This document shows positions 52,401-62,530 of a stretch of DNA of 64,000 nt, in pieces. The notes beneath the pieces were generated by a model. It saw only the letters and a list, made by a program, of their open reading frames with translations. It did not search any database and had not been told where the DNA came from. The stretch covers positions 62,001 to 126,000 of the forward strand of contig JAUJYN010000041.1 in NCBI GenBank assembly GCA_030737835.1, given 5' to 3'. This stretch comes from Acorus gramineus. Lineage: Eukaryota > Streptophyta > Magnoliopsida > Acorales > Acoraceae. The translations under genes and the position numbers were made by a program. Each line of letters opens with the position of its first letter. The stretch's first letter is position 1.

Positions 52401-55160
52401 AGCTTCCTCATGGTGCACACTAATTGTTTTCACTGAGGTTAGCAGTTATATTTTTGCATCAGTTGTCAGCTGGCTATCATTAAAATTTCTGCATCCAAGA
52501 AAACCTAGGTCTTTTGTTTGTGCAGTTGTGGATTACTGTGATCTTCAAGATGTGTTTCAGTAGAAGACATTGTTGTAGTGTTTGCATTGGCTTGTTCGGA
52601 AGCACAATTTTAGTGAAATGTCTCAATTGTATCTTCTATCCTCCTAGGTCTCATGCATTAATATAAATTGTTTTGGATGACGATGAACCCTGATATTACT
52701 TTTTTTTTTGGTTAAATGCATATAACATAACCCCCTGAAAGTTACTGGATATCCATATCACCCCTTCATTTCATAGAATATCCATATAACCCCCTATATT
52801 GTGATCTAGTTAAGCATTTAGCCCCTTTAGGTACAATCCGTCAGAAATAGAGGAAAATGCGTGGAATACTCTGTTTGTTAACAGTGGAGTCAATCCAAAT
52901 ATTCATATAATCCCTTGATTTGTAAAAAAAATTCAAAAGAACCCAAACAAATAACCAAAATGCCATTTCCTCACCAAATATCATCCAATTCCTCCTCCTT
53001 CCCCAACGGTCACATTTTTAACTGTTGCAATGGTTCATGATTTAAACCCGTTTTCACACATCACCATTTCTTCTTCCCTTTTTTCATCCCCTTGTTCTAA
53101 AAACAAATTGTATGTTTTTTCTTCTTTTTGTTTTCATTTCTTTCTTTAATGGTTTGGTCCATGGGAGAGAGTGGACGACGGGAGAGAGCACAGTGAATGA
53201 GAGTGTCACAGACGACCGTGATGAGCGCCAAGATGACGAGTTTGCGAGTCCATTTGGGAGAGGTGACCGCGGGTTTGTTTTTTGGGTTTGGGAGAGGTTG
53301 AATACGTTTTAGCCTTTTAGGCATAGAGAAAGTATCAGGGGTATTTTAAGTTAACCACTGTAGTGGTTTGGCAGGGTAACAACAAGGGGTTATATGCATT
53401 TAACGCAACAAATGGAGGGGTTATATGGATATTCGATGAAATGAGGGGGTGATATGAATATCCGGTAACTTTCAAGGGTTTATATGCATTTAACCTTTTT
53501 TTTCTCCTTAATGTTTGAAAAAACCCGGATGCACAAAATCACCTAGAAACCCCGGTGCATCGGGTAAGCCCGGAGGATTTGAACGCAAGACCTATGGAGA
53601 GCAAACCGATGGCTCAAGCCAAAATACCAACCCGTGTGGGTTCATTATATAATTTTGTGTCTTCAGTGAATGGCATTTTTGGAAAGCAAATCCATTTTTC
53701 TGTAATTCCATTATAGCAGTAGTTACTAACACATTATTTAAGATTTTTTCAGTTTTTTATGATGTTTACTTCATGAATTCAATCATACACTGATGAGGTA
53801 GTGTTTCATGCAGTTGCTTGATGCTTTGGAGCTGAGCAGACTGACGATGAAAACAGTGAAACAGAATCTTTTTTGGGCATTTGCATATAACATAGTGAGT
53901 TGTTTTCTCTCCATTTCTTAGTTTTGTAAAATTTGGAATACTGTTCTAATTCTGGACAGTAAATTTTTGTGGTTGATTTTCTGTAAATTGGATATTCTTC
54001 CTGTTTGGCATGATCATTGGAATGCTGAATTCCATGTTTATATTTCTGTAAATTGGATATTCTTCCTGTTTGGCATGATCATTGGAATGCTGAATTCCAT
54101 GTTTATATTTCCTTAGCTTTTGTTTGAAATGTTACAAAGGTTGTGGGACATATATTCTCAAAGATTTTGATGTCACTTGTTTATGTTACTGAAATCAGTA
54201 CTGCCATACATTTTAAGCCATGACAGGTTGCGAAGAAAGCAATCATGTTTGGTGTAATTTAATGTCTATGGGAGGTAGGGAGCTGGTACAAGCACTACCT
54301 GATAAAATAATATGCAAATTAAAAGGTTACGATTAATCCATGCTGTAGCCTCAAATATTCTCAAAGATTTTGATGTCACTTGTTTATGTTACTGAAATCA
54401 GTACTGCCATACATTTTAAGCCATGACAGGTTGCGAAGAAAGCAATCATGTTTGGTGTAATTTAATGTCTATGGGAGGTAGGGAGCTGGTACAAGCCCTA
54501 CCTGATAAAATAATATGCAAATTAAAAGGTTACGGTTAATCCATGCTGTAGCCTCAAAAAATGACTCTTATGACTATAAGGCCATCTAATATTATAGCAT
54601 AGAGTTCACCATCTGTGAAAATTTCTGGCAATGTATTTATATGAAAATAATTTAGTATGTTTCCCAATGATCGGATTTGTTATAGAAAAAGCACACTCAC
54701 AAGGGATGTGAATTACAATTATGCAGCATCTAAGTGGTTGCTGATTTATGTCAATTAGATTCTTATGTGTGCTATTCACTACCATTTTGCACTTAGGAAC
54801 AACACATTGGTGGTTAGATCAACCAGACTGAAACTCTTCAAATCTCTTTAAGTTTATTTGGAACTTTGTGCTTTATAAGAAAAGTGTTCTCATCTTTCGC
54901 AGGTGGGAATCCCGATTGCAGCTGGATCATTACTGCCTGTGAATGGGATGATGCTGACTCCTTCCATTGCGGGAGCTCTCATGGGGCTATCTTCTATGGG
55001 TGTCATGGGAAATTCTCTTCTTCTAAGGCTCAGATTTGGTTCAAGACACAAGGCCATGCATAACTTCCCAGTGGATGCCAGACCTAGCTCTGAGTCCGAC
55101 TTTCTCACAGATAAAAACCATAACATGCAGAAACCTCTCTCTGCTAAATGGAGTACATAG
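34438..55160 (+). CDS. PAA1: PAA1/HMA6 chloroplast copper-transporting P1B-type ATPase
   Basis: Exons: 34438-34872, 34957-35010, 35219-35372, 41889-41963, 42150-42427, 43978-44211, 44302-44400, 44570-44719, 46276-46422, 47506-47556, 47652-47824, 48950-49082, 50776-50873, 51273-51513, 51870-52073, 53814-53894, 54903-55160; 2865 nt, 954 aa (Arabidopsis PAA1 is about 949). It pumps Cu(I) across the chloroplast inner envelope for plastocyanin and Cu/Zn-SOD. Order: Ser-rich transit peptide, Gly-rich linker, one HMA domain with GMTCGGC (146-152), actuator TGEP (432-435), CPC in the membrane (546-548), DKTGT with phospho-Asp 590, HP (642-643), GDGIND (802-807), YN (867-868) and M-x-x-S-S (896-900). 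No key residue is missing. The start MESSALSLP was chosen over an in-frame ATG 34 codons upstream because the family begins this way. Introns carry many repeats. Confidence 0.97.
36000..36080 (+). repeat. tRNA-like SINE-type fragment, second copy
   Basis: It contains GAGGTCAGGATTTAAGTCCC (box B-like), then ACCCTGTTAGTGTGTGTATG, parallel to the block at 2240-2310. Ends not delimited. Confidence 0.35.
40160..41252 (+). mobile_element. LINE 3' remnant inside PAA1 intron 3
   Basis: An open frame 40531-41091 (186 codons) reads LIWGSFVPLKIRAFMWLLSL, DSTCLLCGNAEEDRDHLFFT and CPFVMSIWEL. This is the zf-RVT zinc-binding domain (C-x2-C, H-x4-C) of plant LINE polyproteins. Upstream, broken frames carry an FWK-x-x-W / FPNLFGWP pattern typical of the preceding linker. 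The 3' end has AATCAATAAAAGTTCCTATC then a T-run. Sense orientation to PAA1; the reverse transcriptase is absent. Confidence 0.8.
43140..43485. repeat. Diverged tandem duplication in PAA1 intron 5
   Basis: Two blocks about 195 bp apart share CTACCAAGCAAGATTT or TTACCAAGCAAGATTT, ATATGGTCTCTG, ACAAGATTTTGG, ATGCAAAGGACATGTTTCTC and GTTTATCTATTCT-type ends, with roughly 80% similarity by eye. Confidence 0.75.
45284..45623. mobile_element. PIF/Tourist-like MITE, copy B (340 bp) in PAA1 intron 8
   Basis: The ends are GGCTCCGTTTGG and, inverted, GGGTTCATTTGG, flanked by TAA on both sides (45281-45283, 45624-45626). The full length is similar to 3262-3599. TAA duplication and this TIR fit PIF/Harbinger MITEs. 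Better preserved than copy A. Confidence 0.7.
52710..53495. mobile_element. Long-TIR element (786 bp) in PAA1 intron 15
   Basis: The left arm starts GGTTAAATGCATATAAC and runs through GAAAGTTACTGGATATCCAT and ATCACCCCTTCATTTCAT. The right arm is its inverted copy over about 85 bp with few changes, ending GCATTTAACC. T-runs lie outside both ends. The interior has no transposase. A related half-copy lies at about 57,210-57,330. Mutator-like is a guess from TIR length. Confidence 0.65.
53520..53650. repeat. Dispersed GC-rich repeat fragment
   Basis: AACCCGGATGCACAAAATCA here matches, inverted, a block near 41,300-41,345 (AACCCCGGATGCACGTAATC on the minus strand). Probably pieces of one dispersed repeat; type unknown. 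Confidence 0.35.
53978..54107. repeat. 65-bp perfect tandem duplication in PAA1 intron 16
   Basis: 53978-54042 and 54043-54107 share TTTCTGTAAATTGGATATTC through GAATTCCATGTTTATA without visible difference. Confidence 0.9.
54152..54557. repeat. 203-bp tandem duplication in PAA1 intron 16
   Basis: 54152-54354 and 54355-54557 align at an offset of 203 with about two substitutions seen (GCACTACC/GCCCTACC and ACGATTAA/ACGGTTAA). They sit 45 bases after the 65-bp duplication. Confidence 0.9.
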
Positions 55161-56539
55161 ATTTTTGGATAGGAGCAACACAACCATTATTGGAAATAAA
55201 TGTTTCACTCCCAACAAACCACAATGTGCATCTACCATCAATGGATACCTCCATTGCTCCTGGATTCATTCTGTGCAATTTTTTTTGGATGCAGGTTCAA
55301 AATTTTTCTCACGGCCACTCTTTTTCAACTTATGGCTATTGACACTGTCTGTTTCTATCTTAATTCTTTGCTTTTCTGTGTGCTTTGGCAACAGGACTCA
55401 TGTAACAGACCAAATCATAGAGAGGATGTCATGTGGATGATGATTGAACATTGTGACACCAATAATGGGTGACTAATTTCTGCCTTTATTACTCAAGGAA
55501 ATGTAGCGGATGAGAATCGATCAAGATCAGCATAGTAAATCAGGCTGTAGCTTTTACTTTTTCTTTCAGTTCTCATTGTTCTATGTTTTACATCGGGAAT
55601 ACTGCATTACTTTTGGAAATTTTTATTCTTTATCTAGAAATCAAAGCAGACAACCATTTTTTCCATAGTAGTTACTCGTATCTTTTGGGGCTTCTTTGTA
55701 TGGGCAAAATAGAGAAACTTTATGATGCGGTTTTCAGTGAACTTTGCTGGTTTACTTGCACGGGTATATCATAAAACCAACTTTTTGCTTGTGGGATAGG
55801 TTTGGCAAACATTTAATTGCACCATTTTATGGTACTACCGTAACCAGAACTGTTTTGTGCTCACCATCTTTTGTTTATTTGCAATCCATTATTCCCTCCC
55901 TGACCTTCCTAATCTAACAAAAATGGATTCTGGGGGAACTTTTCTGGCATTTGACAATTCCAAGTTTCCAAGAATGAAAATAACAGACAATTATTATTAT
56001 TATTTGGAGGTGGGGGGGGGGGGGGTTGAGACAGCTATATCCCTATTATTGTGATTGATTTTTCATGAATGACATACTCCACATATCAAATGTTACATTT
56101 TACACTGACTGCAATGCAAAGAGAAAAGTTTGGTCTTGTGAATGATTGGTTTGTCTGAGAGACAAAGTACAGGTGTGTCTTTGCTAGGATCTCCAGTGCA
56201 GCCCCCACATCAGCATATTCAATCTATAGCTGGCCTATTTGAAAATGTCAATCCTCAAGCCATTAGTTGATTATGATTTTTTTTTGGTACCCCAAAGATC
56301 ATTTATGAAGACATTCTTACTCCAAAATGTATGTGAAGGAATGTTAATATTCCTTTTGCCACAAATCTCTTTAGAGGGGCATGCCTGCATCCCACGTATT
56401 TCAAGGTTGCCAAACCCAATATCTGAGAGAGCTTTATGTGAATTTCATCCATGTTGATTTATTACCCTTAATAGACTTTTTTGAATTCCATATCCTACTA
56501 TCTTAAAACATCTTTCATTGCTGTGAGAGAGTTGATCAA
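55161..56539. other. PAA1 3' UTR and flanking DNA
   Basis: The first several hundred bases are probably 3' UTR; the poly(A) site is not determined. A G14 tract lies at 56012-56025. No second gene seen. Confidence 0.45.
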
Positions 56540-57075
56540 TATTGGATCCATATTATTCCTGGGGGAACCAGATCACATTAGATCTTTTTGTTCTAGGAGG
56601 GTATACAGAGCTGAGAGATGTTGATCTAGTTGAAGAGCGTATCTTCTATTTCCATGTTAATCACCACCGATGGAACTGTTCATGGAGAACGAAGAACTAT
56701 AACTTGGTGTCGTTGATACAACAGTCGCGGGGTGTACAGAACAACTCCCGGGAGGAGTCATTGTATCGAGTGATGTAAGTTTTCTATTGCTTCATAGTGA
56801 ATTGTTTCTGGACTATGTACTGTGTTTTTTTTTCACCATTTTGGGTTTTGTCCAAGTTTGTTCAAGCCTTATGTTCTCTGTGTTTTGTGTGTTCCATTGC
56901 TTCTCTTGGATTGATTAATATACATAAAACAATCTTCATTTAGAAGTGATCTAAGATTCTAAGAACAAAATGTAGGACACACACTAGCTAAAACCTATTC
57001 ACCCCCTCTAGATCTAAGCAGTTCTACAACTTGGTTTCAACAATTAGTATCAGATCGCGGTTCTCGATGAAGGCT
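56540..57075 (+). mobile_element. Copia-type LTR retrotransposon remnant (LTR end plus primer-binding-site-like motif)
   Basis: TATTCACCCCCTCTAGATCT (about 56,996-57,015) is a typical end of plant copia LTRs. It is followed after about 30 bases by TTAGTATCAGATCGCGG (about 57,044-57,060), a decayed form of the initiator-Met-tRNA primer-binding site TGGTATCAGAGC. The LTR start is not delimited and no gag/pol follows. Confidence 0.45.
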
Positions 57076-58609
57076 TAACAACCTGAGTCACATCATGTGG
57101 TTTACCAATTTGTAAAGATGCAGAGTGAAGGAGATAATTTCACTTGTCCACCTCGTTTTATGCAAAAAATTATACCTATTGGAATGGTGGATTAAAAAAA
57201 ATTTGAAGGGAAAAATGCATTTAACCTTGTGAAAGATTTTCGATGTCCATAGTAACTCCTCATTTTTTAAAAGATCCATATAACCCCTTAATTTTTATCA
57301 TGGTTAAACATATAAGCCCATGTGTTAGTTATCCGTCAATTTGATAAATATTATAGGAATATGGTGTTAAAAATGTATATATTTAAATAGTTCTTAAAAT
57401 TTAAGAAAAATTCAATGTGATCACTTTTAAGGATAAAAATGTTCCTAAAAATACCTAATTGTGCTTCTTCCTCCAAACAATCTATTTTTCCAGCTGGGAT
57501 TTGGATGCTTTAAAACCTCATCCAACCCCTTTTTCACAACTTTCAACTAATCTAGACCTCTGTTGTTTGTATCATGAACCTGCTGTACTGTAACTAATGC
57601 AAACTAGAACATTAAATTTATTTTGTATAACTGAAACCAACGTGAACAATTTAAGCTGTACCACGTGTTTTTGATACATGTATATAACTAGTATTTTTAT
57701 TTTTATTTTTATTTAAGGGTTTTTTTTACGAGTATACTATCAAATAATGTTATTTATGTTTATACCACTACAATTTTTCTTAATGAAAAAATGTACCCCT
57801 CTTTTATATTTTTAACCTAAATGATATTTAACCATAGTTAGTTCTTAACCAAGAAGTAAAAATGACATAAATAACATCAACATAACATTTGTCATAATGT
57901 AAATAAACATCGTAACCTAATTAATTTCTTGTTCTTTCTAAATCAACCATAAACCACTTATCTCTTCTTTCCTTTTCTTCCTATCAAGATTTGGTTTTTA
58001 AATTTTTTTGTCATTGTATAATATATATGATTAATTATTCTTAAAATAATTTATTTTCATTTGTACTAAATATTACTAAATACTATGTCTTAGATAATAA
58101 ATAGTTTTATGTTCAATTTTTATGTTTAGATTTTAGATGAAATTTATCATTTTCATGTTAAAACTAATATTTTTTATTATTAAATATTGTATTTGATAAG
58201 GTAAAATATATAAAATAAAAAATAAGGGTAATTTGATCATTTATCCAAAACTTTACGGTTTTAATAAATTTTTTCAAAGAAGTTAATTAAGATAGTAAAT
58301 ATGCATAATTTTTACTTATTTCATTGACATAAAAATAAATAAGTTATTTAGAATAATATAAAAATAAATATAGTATATATTTTGAATGATATATAAAAAA
58401 AACCTTTAATTAATAAAACGAACAGAGTTCCATGGCTGTCCCGAGTAGCTTTCAGAGCCATAACATAACACACAACATGGATTCCTAATCAAGGTCACAG
58501 TTTGTAATTTAAGTGAAAAACCGAACCCAATCTCAAAATAACCAAACAATCAGACCCTTATCTTCCTCTCCTATATCAAGGGCCTTCGGTTCCACTCGAT
58601 AACCTTTCG
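57076..58609. other. AT-rich intergenic DNA with one repeat half-copy
   Basis: 57,210-57,330 (AAAAATGCATTTAACCTTGT, ATCCATATAACCCC) is related to one arm of the element at 52710-53495. The rest, up to the SC35 promoter, is AT-rich without recognised features. Confidence 0.45.
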
Positions 58610-58657
58610 AAACCCTAATTCAACAGGGGAGGGAAAAATAAATAAACGAAACCCTAA
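58610..58657 (+). promoter_or_regulatory. Two telobox motifs in the SC35 leader
   Basis: AAACCCTAA occurs at 58610-58618 and again at 58649-58657, 35 to 82 bases before the start codon. Teloboxes are enriched near the start sites of plant genes for RNA processing and translation; a role here is inference. Confidence 0.5.
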
Positions 58658-58691
58658 ATCGACATCTCTCTTTAGATTAGACAATAAAAAA

Positions 58692-61600
58692 ATGTCGCAC
58701 TTCGGAAGATCCGGTCCTCCCGACATCAAGGACACCTACTCTCTCCTCGTCCTCAACATCACCTTCCGTGCGGATTCTCTCTCAATCGTATCTTTGATTC
58801 GTTGTTTTGTTTTTATTCGTTGATTGATCGTGTTTGAACAGGAACCACTGCGGACGATCTGTTCCCACTGTTCGATAAGTATGGCAAAGTCGTCGACATA
58901 TTCATCCCCAGGGACCGGAAGTCTGTTTTTTTTTTTTTTATGTTTGGTCGTTTGCGTTTTCTAGGGTTCTTTAGGGTTTCTTTTTCACTCGTTTTTCTGT
59001 GATTGATGAATCGCAGGACTGGAGATTCCAGAGGTTTTGCTTTTGTGCGTTACAAATACGCGGATGAGGCGCAGAGGGCTGTTGAAAGACTTGATGGTTT
59101 GGTTTCACCCTTTAATAACCTTATCTTCTATTCTGGATTTCTGGTTTTTTTTTATTGTTTGTGATGTTTGATTCGTTCGTTCAGGGAGAAATGTTGATGG
59201 TCGGGATATCATGGTTCAGTTTGCAAAGTATGGGCCAAATGCGGAGCCTATGTAAGTCTGGTTGTTGAGGGTTTTCTTGTGCTTTTCTTGGTTTTGATGT
59301 TGGTTATGTGATTGAATCTGATATTTGATGATGAATTGTTTTGTGTTGTTGAAGTGATTGTTTTTGAGGCTCGGATTACTGTCTTCCTTAGGTTTATGGT
59401 TATGATTCTGAGATGTAATTTGTGTATTTTTATGCGTGTGTATCCATTTTCATTGGAGGCAGCCCTTTTTATTGGTTTGTTTAGACATTTTGGATATATT
59501 TTCTAGTGATTGAGATATGGGGCATAGGTGGAGACGTAGTGGGCTCAGTGGGAGCAACTGCCTTCACTCAATTTTCTGAAACCAATTGTTGTAGTGGGGT
59601 TTGATTAAAAACATTGAATTTTAATTAGTTAAAACATATTAATAGTAAATTTTAATTGTTGGTTTAAATTTTTGACACTGATATTTATGAGAGTAGTAGG
59701 TTTTTAATCCTTTTTGGTTCTCGGATATCTTATTCATGCATAATATGGTTATATAAAGATACATGAGAATTAGATGAGTTTTTTTTTTGTTGATATTCTT
59801 TTATTTGTTTGGATAAATTTTTATTTTTTGTTTGTCTTATAGGACTTTTCTTTCCCTCTTAAAACCGCTGCAAATGATGCTAAAAAAAATAAAATAGTAA
59901 TAGAAGATATGTGTTGTTTTGTGGAATGCATATTGTAATACAAGGTTTTCAATATTCTTTTCTTTTCCATGAAAACGATTCTTTACCTTGAAAAATGTAT
60001 CATCTAATTATTATTGATTAGAAAAAAATTTAAAATATTTAAAACTTGCCCCAACTATACTAAATTTCTGGATCCACCACTGATCCAGGGCATAGTCTGT
60101 TCTTCATAAATGGTCATGGAGTTTGCATGTGGACCATATGTGATCCTCCCCTGTTCGAGTCTTCGTGTGTGTGTACTATTTCCATATTCTTCTTGGTGAT
60201 AAGTGGTCACCATTTTCTTTTTGCAGTCAGAAGGGAAGAATAGTAGAGGCATCTCCAAAGACCAGAGGACGATCCAGGAGCCGAAGCCCTAGAAGGTGAG
60301 GGCATCCAGAAGAATCTTTTGTTGTTCAATTCTTTGTTTTGGTCATTCCAGATAGCAATAATGCCTGTGACTGAGATCTCATAGAAATTTTTGCTGTGTA
60401 TGTTCATGTTATGATGTTTCTCTCTTTCACTGGTTTTTGGGACATCTAGAAATAATTTCACTATATGGTGGTTGTTGAGGTTAATGCATGTTTATGCATC
60501 TTCCAAGTAAAATGCATGTAAATAAAGATATAATTCATATGTATTATGGCGTTCAAATACTTCTATTAGTTTACTAAATGTATTGACCTGATGAGAATCC
60601 TGGTTTTGATTTGATATTTATTTAAACTCTTCCTTTCATTTAAATTCGTGTAATTCATCACCGCATACATGTTGAGGTAATAGAAGTTCATATTCTGAAT
60701 TTAAAAAAATATTTTTCTCTGTGTCATATCAAACTGTAGCTTCCTTTGCTAATTAAATGGATGGTGTTTCTTCGTTTAGTTGTCTTGCATGTCCAACACT
60801 ATCAGTGCTGCTTCATCTAGAAAGGTTTGGTCTTCCAATTTACCTTTACATTCTTTAGTAAAAAGCAACTACTCTTAAATTACATGTGATATAATATTAT
60901 AATAAGATTGTTACTTGTTTCTTGAATTGAAAGAGCATATGGTACGTTCATTTTTCCGTTAAATGGTGTTGGTTGCTATGGTGTTTTATCATATTAATGT
61001 CAAAGAGTTTTATTAGAATAATAATTTAAATGCAGGTATGCTAGCCGGGATAGATTATCTTTTTGTTATGAATTTATGATGTTTATTTGATGCTTCTAAT
61101 GAATTCCTCGTTGTCGTTGGATGGCCTCAAAATTATTGCATTCTCAGGTACCGAAATGATTATCGAGGAAGATCCTACAAGAGAAGCCGCAGTCGAAGCC
61201 GGGATAGGTATGACAGGTATGACCGTGACAGATATCGCAGTAGAGAAAGGAATTATCGGCGTCGCAGCCGGAGCCGCAGCTTGACCCCTGACTATGACAG
61301 GCGCTATGGTAGGGGTAGGTATGATGACGACTATCAGAGGAGCAGGAGCCGTTCTTTTGAAAGGTATTATTGCTGTATTTCCTTCTGGTTCTGTTACCCT
61401 TTGGCTATGACTCGCTTTATTCTATCATTTCACTTTATTTTATTGGGGTGATTGTTAAATTTTATGCCGGCAGTGCATCCCCCCCTCGTCGTAGCCTCAG
61501 CCCAAGGAGGCCATCCCCACGTAGGTCAGAATCTGCTGATGAAAGCCCTGTTAAACGACGGGAACGGTTGCCACTTTCTAGAAGCGTTTCACCAAGAGGT

Positions 61601-61759
61601 CATCGTCTGGATTCGCGGAGTCCATCCCCGTACTCAGATGAGGTATTGTGTAACCTGTGATTTGTGAATGATTGTGGTGCAATCTGATTTTCTATATTGA
61701 TGTTGATTGGCGAGTCATTATGACATTTTATTATCATGATGTTTTGGTTGCAGGATTGA
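58692..61759 (+). CDS. SC35: SC35-type SR splicing factor (RRM plus RS domain)
   Basis: Exons: 58692-58767, 58842-58920, 59017-59096, 59185-59251, 60227-60295, 61148-61363, 61474-61642, 61754-61759; 762 nt, 253 aa. It opens MSHFGRSGPPDIKDTYSLLV, as in plant SC35. The RRM (about 16-95) shows RNP2-like LLVLNI and RNP1 RGFAFVRY (57-64), then VDGRDIMVQFAKYGPNAE. The rest is an Arg-Ser domain (RGRSRSRSPRR, KRSRSRSRDRY, RRRSRSRS, PRRSLSPRRPSPRR). SC35/SRSF2 proteins bind exonic enhancers in nuclear speckles and recruit U1 and U2AF during 3' splice-site choice. Shorter than Arabidopsis SC35 (about 300 aa), the loss being in the RS domain. Oddity: the last exon supplies only Asp and the stop. Confidence 0.95.
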
Positions 61760-62292
61760 TGCTGCTGTTGAGATTTGCAAACGATGTGTGCATTCTGTAT
61801 TGAATGAATGAGTGCTAGATTTTGGGAGGGTGGATGATATTGGAGGTTGACATTTCTTCGTTCAAACTTATCTCGTGCTTTGTTGTGTTTCTATACTTCT
61901 ATACTTTTATACTGTATGCTATTTGGAAGCAGTTATTGGTGGGTAATGTGTTTTTTTTTATTATTATTAATCTTCTGATGATAAGTTTGCCTGTGGTTTG
62001 GCTGGAAGGCAGTGTTTGTTGATGGAAAAAAAATGGAGTTGCAAACCATGACACCTGCATTAACAGACGATTTGAAGTGGGTCTCAAAGTTTTTCATTCA
62101 GAATTTCAGATGTGCCTATCCACGTTCATATAATTTTAGACTAGGTAAATTTCCATATCAAGTTGGGATAAGCTGGTTGATGAATGATTTATTTTCATAT
62201 ATCATTTAATAAAGCTTCATATATTTCATTTTATTAGTGGACTGAAATGCTGGGGATCTTGACTTATTTTGCATCATGCATTGAACTTTTAT
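61760..62292 (+). other. SC35 3' UTR and flank
   Basis: AT-rich; probably 3' UTR for the first 150-300 bases. No distinct features read. Confidence 0.45.
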
Positions 62293-62530
62293 AGTACTTG
62301 CGGTCGTGATGATAGATTGTGGGGCCGACAGTAGCAATGATAGAGGACTGTAGCGGTGAAGGACTCTGATAGTACCTGCAGTTGTGGTGATGGATTCTGG
62401 GGAGGTGACCGTAGTAGTAGGGGACCACAGCTGTGAAGGACCTGATAGTGCCTGCGGTTGTGATGATATATTCTTGGGTCGTGACAATAGCAGTGGTAGA
62501 TGTCTTGTAGCTGTGAAGGGCTAAAGATGG
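62293..62530. repeat. Three-unit tandem array (about 77 bp per unit) with box C/D-like motifs
   Basis: Units start AGTACTTGCGGTCGTGATGA (62293), AGTACCTGCAGTTGTGGTGA (62371) and AGTGCCTGCGGTTGTGATGA (62447). Each has RTGATGR near its start and GTGAAGGACTCTGAT, GTGAAGGACCTGAT or GTGAAGGGCTAAAG near its end. A shortened relative lies at about 62,806-62,850. A box C/D snoRNA cluster is conceivable, but terminal stems are not convincing; a minisatellite is the default reading. Confidence 0.5.

Noticed and set aside
53112-53312. 66-codon frame inside the intron-15 element
   Set aside because: No similarity to transposases; it lies between TIR arms in non-autonomous DNA.
54866-55472. Alternative-frame ORFs over and after the last PAA1 exon
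   Set aside because: They are out of frame with the conserved VGIPIAAGSLLPVNG exon or lie in the 3' UTR.
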